NCBI GenBank assembly: GCA_001643675.2
Contig: LSRY02000021.1
Span: 496,001 to 560,000 of the forward strand
Direction: 5' to 3'
Length of the DNA: 64,000 nt
DNA from: Monocercomonoides exilis
Taxonomy: Eukaryota > Preaxostyla > Oxymonadida > Polymastigidae
Position numbers and translations under genes: made by a program. Each line of letters starts with the position of its first letter. The stretch's first letter is position 1. The notes below the pieces were generated by a model. It did no database searches, was not told the origin of the DNA, and was given only the letters and a program-made list of their open reading frames with translations. Of the stretch, positions 24,518 through 36,800 are shown piece by piece.

Positions 24518-27500
24518 TCAAGTAATTGCAAGCGATTTAAATTCTCTTTTTCTTATTTCGCTTGCTTTCTTTCTGATTGTCAATTCATCTTCGTGATCCT
24601 TTTTTCTGATGTTAAAAAAGCTACATATTTGCCCAAATGTTTCTCCAAATGTGCCCTGAACATTAATCCGTTGGCGAACCCACATAGGAAGATTATCGAC
24701 CACTTGCTTATCTCCAAATCGTTTATCAACTAAAATTACAACCCCATAATCATTTCTGTGCCTAATCACTCTTCCTGATAATTGCAAAAAGATTGATTTT
24801 GATAAAGTGGGGAAAAAAGAATATGAGATATGGTATTATCAATAAAAATTGTCATGCCTATTGATTGATTGATCGATCTAAAGCAGAGGTCATTGTAAAC
24901 TTGCTGGCAGAAGTCCGCTCCGTATGTGTCTTGATAAAATTTTAGGCGAGCAGACAAAACAGGATCAGACTTGTTTGGATAAGGCATGCCCACAATCATT
25001 GCGGCTCTGATGGAAAAAAAAATTATTTAAAAAAGAAATTTTCAATTTAAATTATGTTCAATAAAATGAAATTGAAAATAATATAATAATAATAATACAA
25101 ATATTTCATTTTGATTATTTGCTGTTATTTGAATGATAAATGGCATACCTTGCATATCCATCTGCAAAATTGATCCCTTCGCTCATCTTTCCTCCCATCA
25201 CGCAACACAAAATAGCTCCGTTCAAATGCTCCGACTAAATTCATTCGCAAAAAGAAGGGGAAAAGCATCAAGCAAACATACAAAGTATAAAGATCATGTG
25301 ATAATCAAATTTCAATAGTTATAAACCTTCCAAGAGTCATCAATGCATTGTTTGTATTGCTTCAGCTGTTCTTCTCCATTTTCGTCTCTCTTTTCGACAA
25401 AAACCTTTTTGTGCTTTTCTATTTCTGATAGCAGCGATCTCTGGTCTTTGCCCCACTTCATGTTCTGCCAGCAGCGCAGACAACTGTCCATCATCTGAAA
25501 AGAAGAAAAGAAGATTAAAAAGCCATCAAAGATTCGGTGCACAAAGTTCAGAACATGATGGCCCAATGCTTGGAACTGCTGTTGGTTGTCTCGATTGGAA
25601 TAAGTAAAATCCTAATTTTAATTTGAAAAAATAAAAGAAAGAAAAGAAAAAAATTGTTAATTCACAATAAATCGAATTGATGAATGAATGAAAAGTTACA
25701 CTAATTAATCTGGGAATAAGAATAATAGCACACATAAGGCATCAGTTGCCTCTGACTTGTTGAAAAGGATGCAGTATCGTATGATTTCAGTACAAAAGCA
25801 GAAAATTGATTGTCTTTGATGATGTGGTTCCAAGAGTTGAAATAGAAACTTGGAGAAATCAATGGAAGTTTTGCATCGAAAGAAGAGGGAAGAGCTGAAA
25901 AGGGAAGAAGTTGGCCTGCTAATGAACGAATCTGTTGCATTAAAAATAGCATAAATATTAAAAAAATCAAACACAAAGAAGGAAATAGAGAAAAGATATT
26001 GTCAAGTTGAAAACAGCAAGAAGCTTGAAAAAAAGAAGATGAGGCTTAAAATAGTACAAATTTTTTCTCAATGCTCAAACAGAAAGAAAAGATATTTTTT
26101 TTTCTTCTGAATGAAACATACAGGTGAAAGTGTTCCACCCACAAAAACAATCGAGCGAGCAGAAAGAAGAGGAGAAAAGTAGGCAGCGGTGTCAACAAGG
26201 ACGAAATGAAGCATTGTGTCATATAAGCTGAAGGGAGTACTGTTGAGTTGGTTTGAAAGAGAAAATAGAGATGAAGTGATCTCATCATACGCAGATGAAG
26301 ATGAAGAAGATGAAGATGAAGAAGGAGATGAAGAAGATGATGGATCCGTTGTTCGGAAGATGTTTGCTTCTTGCAACAAAGCATTTCTTTCAAACTCCAA
26401 ATCATCATCTTCATCGTAATCAGAATCAAGTGAATTGTATTCATCTGAAGAGTCGTCATCATCATCAGACAAACTATCTTCAGAATGTGATTTCATTCCT
26501 CTTGTTCTCATTCTGCGCGGTTCTGAATTCTCCTCTTCTTTATCCACATTTATCATTTTCATTGCTTCCTCCTCTTTCTTCTTCATTCTCCTTCTTTCCT
26601 TCCTCTCTCTAATCTGCCTCGCCTGTTCCTCTTTCTCCTTAAGCTTTGCCAATGCCCCTTTCTCTCTCTCCTTCTGCTGTACAATTATTCTGCCCTGTGA
26701 ATCTTTCACTGTCAAATACTGCACAAAACGGAAGAATGAACGAAGTGCATTCCTTGGATGAGAAGACAGTATCGCAGACAGATCAGATAGAGACATAACA
26801 GAAAAGATGGAGTGTTGTGAATCAGATGAAGTGGAATTTGAAGAAGGAGAAGAAGAAGTCGATGATGATGATGATGATTGGTTTCTATCTCCAAAGGATG
26901 TACGTTTCTCTGGAGAAGACAATTTATGGTGTATTGAGCTCGGAGAAGACAAGCCAGCTTCGTCTGCAACGTCGCATTCCTGTTTGATTTTCTCCACTGT
27001 GTTGAACAGCTGCTGCATCGGGTGGTGTGTCTCCATCCAGTTTTCAAGGGCAAAGAAGTTTGCATCAATGTGTGTGGATGCAATAAAGCCATCAATCGTT
27101 TCAGATGCAGAATAAACATCGGAAAATTGAGAAAAGCGAGATGAAGAAGAGGCAGACGAAGGGAAAGAAGAAGAAAAGGGGGATTTTGAAGGCTGTTGTG
27201 TTGGAAAATGTGAAGTCAAAAGATATGATATCAAATGAGTGCATATATAATACAATTGAATGTAGTTATCGATATGCTTGGAAACTGTTTTTCTCTCCAA
27301 TTTGGGCTTCAAAAAGAAACATAAAATGAGATATACACAATAAAGCTGATGATATAAAGAAGAATTTGATATTTAGAAAAAATGAAAGTTAATAATTAAA
27401 AAAGCCGTTAATGAAAATACGCATTTAATTGAACAATGAAATACCTGCTGAAGTGTCAATGCAACCGAATAGCATTCATCAACAGCTGATGGGATGTGAT

Positions 27501-28889
27501 GTGCTTCATCAAAGACAATGATTGACTTGTTGGAAATTTCAATTGCAGCAGCTTCGCGTGACTCTTCAAAAGATATTTCATGTCAAATATTATTTAAATG
27601 AAATTATTGAATAAAGAAGCATATAAGAAAATTAACATTTATTCAACTTTTTTAAAAAAATTAATGGTGAAACCTCTGTTAAGAAGATAAGAATATGGAG
27701 CAAGTACGAAATCAGAGTTAACAGCCGCTGCCATTACAGCTTTGTACGGGCATGCCTGCAATTTTGCACCTGCACAATGCAAATCTTCGATGTCCATTGG
27801 AATATGCTTATGTCATTTGAAAAAGTTTATTGAACTCATGCCAGAGAAAACAATATTAAATAATGAATACTTTTATTCTCTGTGCCAAAGTACTTATTGA
27901 ACGATGATTGTCAAAAGGGCATCTTTCTAAAAATGAAGCGAACATGATAAATATCAGAATTGAAAGACGAAAATCTCTCAAAATTGATGATTCGCATACT
28001 TTTGGGATTCTTTTCCTTTTCCATTGAAGCACATGCCTCTTCTATTTGATGCGACTAAATTGATTCAGTTTGACAATCAAATAAATAATCTTTTCAAAAT
28101 ACAAAATAAAAAATCCATACCTTTTTTTTGCAAACACTTTCATTTATGCAAAGAAAAGATCTACTTCCAAGAACGCAAAGAGAGTGGCATCCTCCAAATT
28201 GACATTGCTTAAATTCTGAAACAATTTGCTTTATTTGGGTGTGTGTTCTTGTGCAAATAATTATTTGATTTTCTAGCTCTTTATTATCAATATCCGTTGT
28301 ATCGTCTTCATCGTCGTTTAACTGAAGTTCTTGAAATCCATCAACATAATCATCCAAATATTCCTAAAAGTTAATTAAAAAATGGAACATTAAAAAACAA
28401 TGAATGAATAATATGAATGAATCAAATAATGATTAAACATCTTTTGAATATGTTTGTTCGTCATCATAGCCATCTGTTTGAACCAATTGCAGTTGTCGAG
28501 CTTGTTTTCGTTTGAAGCGCTGATATTTCGCTCGAAGAACTTTTTTGTCTTTAGCCAATTTTGAAAAGGCATCACTTGCTTTATCGTCGTTATGCTCTTT
28601 TTCAGAGCTTCCCTTATGTTCTTCTGAAAGAATTCCATTTGTTGAATCTCTAAGATATGCTCTAAGAGAGCAAAGAAGACTAAGAGTTTTTCCCTAATAC
28701 GATCTAATTGAAGTATTCGAATATAAAATAATTGAAAAATAATACAGTTCCTGTTGGACTTTCTAAAAATGCGTATTTGCCGTGCTGAACGCAATTATAC
28801 ACAGCATCCATAAATTCAACTTGAATGAAATATGGATCGTAAGGAAATGAGTATTTATCTTTTGCATTTTTTATTACATCTTCGTCCAT
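24518..28889 (-). CDS. DDX11: DDX11/CHL1-type Fe-S DNA helicase (XPD/FANCJ superfamily 2), 1,054 aa
   Basis: Thirteen exons keep a continuous frame: 28889-28746, 28693-28439, 28363-28121, 28054-28000, 27926-27871, 27806-27674, 27563-27445, 27306-26122, 25931-25734, 25611-25327, 25234-25149, 25006-24858, 24774-24518. Motifs in order: Q-type FPYDPYFIQ near the N-terminus, Walker A SPTGTGKT split by intron 1, four Fe-S cysteines (205, 222, 235, 270; contexts LCINE, EACAS, RCPFDNH, ACPYK), DEAH at 314-317, [17 protein letters not shown] (905-914), VGMPYPN, and motif VI NQSIGRVIRH (about 966-975). Family members unwind DNA 5' to 3' and support sister-chromatid cohesion and replication. A long acidic, Ser-rich insertion lies in exon 8 between DEAH and the next motif. 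Intron 12 is GC-AG (donor GCATGA), required by the frame and motif VI. I prefer DDX11 over FANCJ/RTEL1 because of the [10 protein letters not shown] and NQSIGRxIRH wording and the Fe-S spacing. Confidence 0.95.
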
Positions 28890-28985
28890 GCAAAATAAAA
28901 AAACAAATACTGAATGCTCGAAGAAAAAAAGCAAAACAAAAAATAAAAAATAAAAATTTTATAAAGGGTAAACAATATGGTTGGT

Positions 28986-29636
28986 TCATAATGTTTTGAG
29001 AAAGGCTTTTTTGAATTCTGCAAAATTTAATTTCCCGTCTTTATCTTTATCTGCTGCTTTTATTATGGCTTCGTAATGCTTTGAATCAACAGGTTCTCCT
29101 TCACTAACAAGTTCAGCAGCCTTAATCAAAGCAGCATGGTCAACATATCCTTTGTGTTCATCATCAATTAATCTGAAAGAAGATAATGCTTCTTCATTTG
29201 CTTGAACGAGAGCCTAGAACAAAAAGTTAAAATTCGATTTTCATTTAAAATTTTGAATAAAACATTAATTGCTAACCATTTTAGCTAAAACAAAATCTGT
29301 AAAATGTTCAAAATCAACACTTCCATCTTCGCCATATTTTTCAACGAGTTTATTAATTTCATCTATCTTTGTTGGATATCCAAGGATTAGCATGGCAAAT
29401 TTTATTTCACTTGGTTCAAGAGTTCCATTGTGATCGGTATCAAAAAATTCAAACGCTTCAAAAATCATTTGCCTTCTTTGAGCCTCGAGACCAACTTTTT
29501 GAATGTTAGCAGAAGCTGGAATTTTTGGATACTGAAAAAAAAACAGTTTAATTGTTAAAATCTAAAGGCAAACGTAATCTTCAACTGAGTCCAAAATTTT
29601 CTTTCTTCTAATTTCTATATCATCTATTTCTGACAT
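28986..29636 (-). CDS. Centrin/calmodulin-like EF-hand protein (181 aa)
   Basis: Three exons: 29636-29574, 29531-29277, 29213-28986. Donors are GTTTGC and GTTAGC. Four EF-hand positions can be placed. The first loop, DTDHNGTLEPSE, is canonical. The second, around KYGEDGSVDFEHF, is shortened. The third, around LIDDEHKGYVDH, lacks several ligands. The fourth, DKDKDGKLNFAE, is canonical. Calcium binding is therefore likely at sites 1 and 4 only. Overall length, the helical start (RRKKILDSVEDY) and QRRQMIFEAFEFFD before EF1 resemble centrin/caltractin, which acts at basal bodies and in contractile fibres, but a divergent calmodulin relative is possible. Its stop lies only 96 bp from the helicase ATG, so the helicase promoter must be very short or overlap this gene. 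Confidence 0.88.
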
Positions 29637-30374
29637 TGTAAATATTTATTTTCGTTGTAAAGCTGAGGGAATTACCCCCAAACCCCAACTCAAAAAACCA
29701 AAACCATATTAAATTTCACAAATTCATCGAATAGTGACAATTGAAAAAATATTTCAATAAAAGAAAATATATATTTATAAAACAAAAGAAATTTAATTTT
29801 TTGAAATTGGATTTTTATTCTTTTTGAATCAGCAAAATTTTAAAAGCTGAAAACGAATTTTTGTGAAATAATTCTTGGTGTTGAATATAGTTCGTGAAAT
29901 GAATAAAATATTCATTTGTAATAACAAGCAAAATTTTAACTAGAACAGAAACGATTGAGGCTTCTGCATTTTAATGTCTTTCTTGAGGAATATCTTACAA
30001 CACAGAGCATGCAATAACGAAACGGAAGTTAAAAAAAAACTTTCGCATCGGCACAATTTCAAAATGGATAAAAAGCAATTTATAATCTAAGGGAAAAAAA
30101 GTAAACAAAACGCCAAATGATGAGTGAACATAGATAGCAATATATCTAAAAACAGAAAAACGATAATTCGAACAAAAAAATACTACTTTCATAGGTTGTC
30201 AAATCAACCTAAATGTGTAAGCTAATGTATAGGTATATATATATAAACAAATGAAAAGCATTTCTTAATTCACTTCCGTTTCACAACAGTTTTATAAAAA
30301 ATGAAAGGCGAAAAAAAAATAAGAAAAGAAAAGAAAAGAAAAGAAACGAAAAGAAAATTTTTCTTTCTAAGTTT
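29637..30374. other. AT-rich intergenic spacer
   Basis: This spacer separates the EF-hand gene start from the OSBP-like gene stop. It holds poly-A and poly-T runs, AT dinucleotide runs near 30234-30243 and an AAAAG-type run near 30318-30352 close to the OSBP-like stop. No conserved coding potential was seen on either strand. Confidence 0.55.
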
Positions 30375-30864
30375 TCATTGCGAGTTAGAAGAAAGAGAAG
30401 GAGAAGGAGAAGGAGAAGAATAGCGTGGAAGAGATGTATCAGACGAAGGGGTGCATGAAGGAGAGAGTTGGGGTGTGGATGAAGGCGAATCTGCAGCTTG
30501 TTGAGCAGCCTCAGCAGCAGCACTGGGAGAACTTGGTGTTGCTGGTGGATCTTTCGCATTGAAGTCACATTTTGAAGCATCAGAAGCAGAAGCAGAAGAA
30601 GAAGAAGAAGAAGAAGAAGGTGTGACTGATGTTGCATTAGAAGCAACATCTTCAGTTTGATTTTCTGTTGATTTGTTGGATTGATCATTAGCAACGGCAT
30701 TTTCTGTGTTATTCTTCTTTCTCAATGGTTCCCTTCTTGCTTTGAGCACTGGTGGATCACCCATTGGCCACATCGGCCCAAGTATTTCTTCCACATCCAT
30801 CGAAGACACAAGAGAAGATGATGCTTCATTCCCAGATGATGCTAACAAAGAAGGAGAAGAAGAA

Positions 30865-30900
<36 letters not shown>

Positions 30901-32850
30901 TGCTGTCCTGTCTGATGTAGTGCTTGCCTTCTGCCTGACAGCTGCTTCAAGCATTCATCCAGCGACAGAAATGTTTTCATAATGTGATCTTCGTCTTTTT
31001 TGATCTCTTCTGCTTCCATTTCTGGAATCTCCGAGAAAAACGTGTTCTGATCCGGGATGTTGTAGCACGTCACTCTTCGATTCGCTGGCAGTGTCATTTC
31101 AATAGGCGACAGCAAATCCAGTCCAAAGTTCATCTTCCACCTGCCCTCTGGATGGAAGATGCGTTCTTCATCTGTCCTCGGAACAGGGTCAAAATGGAAA
31201 AAGCGCTGCCTCCAGCCCTTCTGAGCATCCTTTCTCATCTTCGCCTTCTGCCTCTCTCTCACCTCGACTGTGATCTTCTCTTCCTTTGCCGTGTCGTAGT
31301 CCATCTTCTGCAGCGCTTCTGTCAGTTTCTGCCAGACAACACGCGACTCACAGGGCTGCTGGTGGGGCAGCGCCAGTGTCAGCTTAGAGAGATAGGGCGA
31401 GTGCTGCATTGAGAAGAAAACAAAGGTGTCCAATGGAAGAGAGGAAGGCAGAGGCTCTAATGTGGCTGATTCACTTGCTGATGCTGTGGATGATGAGGAG
31501 GAGGATGATGATGATGATGTTTTTTCTTCTTTCTCTCGTTTTTTCTCTTCTAATTTTTCTTTCTTTCTTTCCGATTTCTCTTCAGCTTTCTCTTTCTTTC
31601 GATCAGCTTTCTCTTTTTTCTCTCTGTTTTTCCGCTCCTCTTTCGTCTCTTTCGATTCTCTTTCTTTCCTAAGCTCGTTTTCTTTGTCATCCTCACGCCA
31701 CTTTTGATGCATCTGGCTCTGAATTTCAGCATATTCTGCTGGAACAGCGTATGAAACAGGGGTACGATGGTCAACTGCGAATGATAAATCTGTCCAGTCT
31801 CCACTCGCTGTAATAATAGGTCCTTCTTTTGGCCATGTTTCTGAGCCAGGAACTTTGGAGTAATCTCCTTTCCATCCTTTTATCCGCTTTATTTTCATTT
31901 CAAATTGATTATACTTCCCTCCAAATGTGGGCTTGGCAAGAAAGTTGAATTTTGATATTAATCCGGTTTGTTGGCATTGAATGAAAGTCTTTCCAACTGT
32001 CTCCATTCGCATTTTCCCAAAGAGAATTCCACGAGCAAGAAATCCAGGATACTTCAAGCAATATGTCTCTCTACGTTGCAGAAGATGTGCAAAAATGGTA
32101 CCAACCATATATGTTCCCACAGTATTTCCGGAAAAGCTTGACTTTGCTCTCATGTGACCCTCAACAACATATCCTCCATCAATATTTTCAAAATAAAATG
32201 TAGAAATTGGAGGGTGATGAGAGACTTGTTCGGAAAGATACCATGTTCTCGTTCCATCGGGATGATCCCAGTAACAACGGAAAAATTCTCCCAGTGTAGG
32301 ATTGTAAGGCTTCCTCACTTTTCTTGTTCTAATATGGAATCCAGAGAGGAAAAAGCGAGAAATATGAGTTAATCTATCAACAGGATCGTCCAAAGTGAGT
32401 GCATGACGAAGTATTTCAAGATGGGAAAAAAGATTTCCTGTTGACTCAATAAAAGATTTTGATTCACAAATGAATGCAGGCACTATTATTTTTTATGACA
32501 AAGGTATCGGAATATTGCGAAGCTTCATAAATTTCACGATATACAAAAAAGTGCACACATGTTACTCTTGTCAAATCCATTCCAAAAGTGACTTGCTTCA
32601 TAAGATCCATAAAAATGCTTCTTGGTTTTTCATCAAGCACTGCAAAAAGTATGAAAATGAAAAACTTAATGATTTTGTAGTGCACACCTTCTTCAGGATC
32701 ATAGACAGCCTTCATTGTAAGTTTATCTTTTTCCGAGTCATCTGCAATCAGAGCAGTCGAATCATCTTTTGTTTGTATCATTAAAAAATTCAAATAATAA
32801 TTCGGATTATTGATTTTCCTTAATTTATAATTTTCGGAAAAGTTAACCAT
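30375..32850 (-). CDS. Oxysterol-binding protein-related lipid transfer protein (783 aa)
   Basis: Exons are 32850-32688, 32639-32559 and 32482-30375. Both introns (48 and 76 nt) use the donor GTGTGC, and removing them restores the family reading DEKPRSI...GMDLTRVTLPAF. The family signature EQVSHHPP is at residues 166-173, followed by the rest of the ORD lipid-binding barrel (NPTLGEFF, GNTVGTYM, LRGILFG-like). Such proteins carry sterols or phosphoinositides between membranes at contact sites. No PH, ankyrin or FFAT region precedes the ORD, so this is a short ORP. A Lys/Glu-rich helix followed by poly-Ser interrupts the ORD near residues 355-430; the barrel then resumes (SPYLSKLTLALP...WQKLTEALQKMDYDTAKEEK). 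The C-terminal ~200 residues are Ser/Asp-rich and disordered, with several microsatellite-like tracts. Confidence 0.93.
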
Positions 32851-33820
32851 TATAACTTATTGATGACATTTTTATTAATCAATCTCTTTTTCATATTAAA
32901 TTGCATTTGCTTTTCTAAAAAATCAGAAGGGAATATTGAAGTAACTCAATTATACTTAAAATTATTGTTGAAATGAATATTACAATGAAAAATTGAATGA
33001 AAAAAGCTATCTAAAAAGTTTAAGTCAAGAGCCCACAAATAGAATCTTCAAATTTTTAAAAAATGAGCAAAACAAAAGAAGGAAAAGGCTAAAAAAGAGG
33101 AGCATCACTTTCCCAACATTCACAGGTCATTCAATTTCGTAAAAAATTGGATGTACAATAAGAAATTCAAAGATAGTCTCAGCAACGTCGAAGTGATGTG
33201 ACGTTGCAGTGTGGATGATGCAGATTATTTGGGGATTGTCATTCAGAATGATAAGAGAAAGTGCAAATGAATAAAAGAAATACTTCAAAAATAAAAAAAA
33301 AACACTAAAAAAAAACAAAGAAGAGGAGAGAGAAAGAAAGAAAGAGAAAGAGAAAGAGAAAGAGAAAGAGAAAGAGAAAGAGAAAGAGAAAGAGAAAGAG
33401 AAAGAGAAAGAGAAAGAGAAAGAGAAAGAGAAAGAGAAAGAGAGATAAATAGAAGTTACGCGAAAGAAATAAGGTTGGAATAACCAAAAGTAAAGAATAT
33501 CATAGAAGTATATAGAAGTGTATAGAAAATCACAAACTATGAGATATAAAGAGAGAGAAAGAAGATAATGCAGATGAACATTAGTGTGATTAATTGCTCA
33601 AGTTGAAGATCATTTCGACCTCAAAACTCAACTCAAAAATATCATTCATTCGCAGCTTCCTCTCTTTTTTATTAGCCTTTTTTTTTTTATTTCCTTCTTA
33701 TTTTTTTTTTCCTTCCTCTTCTTCTTCTTCTTCTTCTTCTTCTTCTTCCTCTTTCTTCCTACCTTCCTTTTCCCATTGCCATTCCACATTTCCACTGCAC
33801 GATCCTCTCCTTCTCATCTC
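32851..33820. other. Intergenic spacer rich in simple repeats
   Basis: This spacer lies between the OSBP-like start and the phosphatase stop. Apart from the GAGAAA array (annotated separately) it holds a CTT/TTC run at about 33718-33748, several homopolymer T runs and AT-rich sequence. The open frames across it read only repeat dipeptides. I see no gene. Confidence 0.55.
33335..33442 (+). repeat. (GAGAAA)n hexanucleotide microsatellite
   Basis: About 17 nearly perfect copies of GAGAAA follow a short AGAAAGAAAG lead-in, giving a pure purine strand of over 100 nt. It lies in the spacer downstream of the phosphatase gene. A likely slippage hotspot and a candidate triplex-forming purine/pyrimidine tract. 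Confidence 0.93.
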
Positions 33821-36800
33821 CTACATCACATTGCAGGCAGCTATCTCATAGTATGTTTTGCACTCTGGATGGACAACTGCATCAAACTGATGAAATTCCA
33901 CATCCAACTCGCTATTCGCCTCTTGCTTCTCTTCCTCTGTCATCTCCTCTTCTTTCTCTTTTTTCTCTCCTTTGCCTTCTTTCTCTTCTCCTTTCCCTTT
34001 CTTATCCTTCCCTTTCTTCTTCCCTTTCCCTTTCTTCTTCTTTTCTCCTTCGTTTTTGTCTTCTGAAGGCGATGTTGAAGAGCTGGCTTGTTCATCTCCT
34101 TCTTTCTTTTCGTCTTCTGTTTCTTCTTTTTTCTCGTCTTCTTCTTCTTCTTCGCCTTTCTCTTTATCTTTTTTCTCTTTTCCTTCCTCTTCCTCCTTCG
34201 CTTTCTCTTCTTCTTCCTCCTCTTCCTCTTCCTCTTTTCCTTTCTCTTCTTTCTCCTCTTCTTTCTTCTCATTCTCTCCTTCCCCTTCCTTCTTCTCTTC
34301 TTCTCCTTCATCACTTCCTCCTTTTCCTTTAGCCTCTTGCTCTTCTCTTTCTTTCTCTTCTCTTTCTTTCTCTTCTTTTTCTCTCCTTTCCACATCACAT
34401 CGTCTGCGCAGAATAAGAAAGCCAGCCTTGTTTCGCTGCTCGCAATAGTTTGGCGCTGAAAAGATTGTTATCTGAAGATTTGATAGAAAAAGTTTGTTTT
34501 AAAAAAAGAAAAGAAAAGAAAAGAAAAGAAAAGAAAAGAAAAGAAAAGAAAAGAAAAGAAAAGAAAAGAAAAGAAAAGAAAAGAAAAGAAAAGAAAAGAA
34601 AGAAATGAAAAAGATAATAAGCATAGCAAAAGGAGTTATTTTCAAAGAAATATAAAGTCAAAAAAAGAAAGATAAAATAAGACAAGACAAGATAAGAAAA
34701 GAAATATTCAATTAGAATAACAATATCAATGAAATATGGAAGAACAAGTGATGTCTTCATACAAGATGCCCGTCGTGCTCAACAGTATAACCTTCTTCTC
34801 TCATCTCGTGTGATCGGATAAACAGCGAAAGACGATTTTCTTCCAGAAAGTACTGAAATAAATAACGATGAATAAGGCAGGAGGATACATTAACAGAATA
34901 AAAGAAGGAAAAATAAAATTGAAATGAATATTTTTTTTAAAAAAAAAAACCAAAAATAAAAGCGTAAAAAATGAACAAATAATTAATTAATTAAAAGACA
35001 GATATTAAATCGTTTTTTTGAATTTTATTCTTTCTTTTTCCTATCGAAATAGCAAACTTTTGTGACATTCGGTCCAAAATTGCACCCAAATGGACGAAGT
35101 GTTTCTTGAATGCCTGTCATTTGCATAGGATCAGACCACTAATTTTCCATGTTAAAAAAAAAGAAAGTTAGAATAAAAAGAAAAGAAGAAAGAAAGAAAG
35201 AAAGAAAAAGCCAATGAAAAATAAACAGGAATGAAAAAATGGAATAAGAATTGTTAATGATGTGCATTTGGTCAATATCATTGAAAAGAATGTGACAATT
35301 GAACGTTCAAAAATATTGAAAAAAAAAAATAAACATTTATGGAGGAAATATATTTAATGAATATTTTGTTCAAGAAAGAATGCGAAAACTTTTCACAAAC
35401 CAACATCTGAGCCATCAGCAGCTCTCCGCCTTCTTCGCCAGGCTCAGTGAAGCGGTTAATTTTATTGATGTCTGCGATTGTATATCCCAACTTCTTGAAC
35501 AGCCCGCCGTGCTGTGTTGAAAGTGAGGACAATTTGAAGCAAGCACATTATAAAAACGTTATTATGCATTAATTGTTTCAGAAGAAAGAATTAACATAGA
35601 TTTGGGATACAGATAAAATCAATAATATAAATGACAAGTCGTATGAAATAAATTGGAATTAGAAAAAAAAATTGTCTTTTCATTATAAACATACTGTCAC
35701 AAATGCCTTTTTGTTAATAGTTGCACAAATAGGCAACGACGCGAAAGTATCGAGAAAACGATTGTATATATCTTCATTATACTTGTCAAGCACCTATTGT
35801 ATTATTCAATCAACATCAAAGAATATAAATCATCAAAAGTTTAAAAAAAAGTAATTATGTTTTGTATCAATATGTATCGAAAAATTAAACATATATTTCT
35901 TTAAATTCAATATCAAAAAAAAAAATGCAAATTTTATTGATGGTGCTTCAAATCTTTTCTGAAAAAAAATTCTGCAAATGCAACGCAAGCTCACCTCATT
36001 CTTAAAGCCATAGTCGGTTGTACACATCTCTGCTTCGTGATTTCCCCTCAATAAATAAATTGCATTTGGCGAAGCCAATTTTATCGCGAAAAGTGTTAAT
36101 GCATTCTATATAAATCGAATTGCAAAAGTAATTTGAAAAGAAACAAAGAATAAAATACAATGAAACATATGTGAATAAAAGTGAAATAAGAATAATAAGT
36201 TGAGAAAATTACCTCTGATCCAAATGATCCTCTATCAACAAAATCGCCATTGAAAAGGTATGGATTATCTTCTGAAGGAAATCCGTTTATATCAAAAAGA
36301 TGAAGTACATCAAAATATTGTCCATGTGTATCCCCCTAATTCAAATTTAACAAGCACATTATATATATAAATTAACTTATTTAAATTTTGAAAAGGTAAT
36401 ATTTAAATTGCATGCCACAACAGTTAGATGTCCATCACGAGGAATTGTAATTTCAACACAATTAGGTAAAGGTGTCAGAAGCATTCGTGTTTGCTCCAAT
36501 AAATGTTTTGCTTGTGAATTTTTCATTCTTTTTTGTTGTTTGAAAGCATCTATAAGTTTATCTGTTTTCAAAAAAAGAATATAAAATGAATTCAAAACAA
36601 ATTTTGAAGATTAGGCACACATGCATAATCATAAGTTATTGGATTGGGAACATCAAGAGAATCTATTTGAAAAGAGTGAATATAATAAGTAAAAGTTATG
36701 AAGTATACAAATATCAGTCTTCATAAACAAATACATACCAGCCTCGTTCTTTCAAGTTTGAAATTATTATTTCCAAATAATTATTATTCAAATGCATATT

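Noticed and set aside
24518-24787. Separate small gene starting [10 protein letters not shown]
   Set aside because: Its first residues read the end of a GC-AG intron; the rest is the last exon of DDX11.
33305-33487. Minus-strand ORF of alternating Leu-Phe
   Set aside because: It is the direct translation of the GAGAAA microsatellite.
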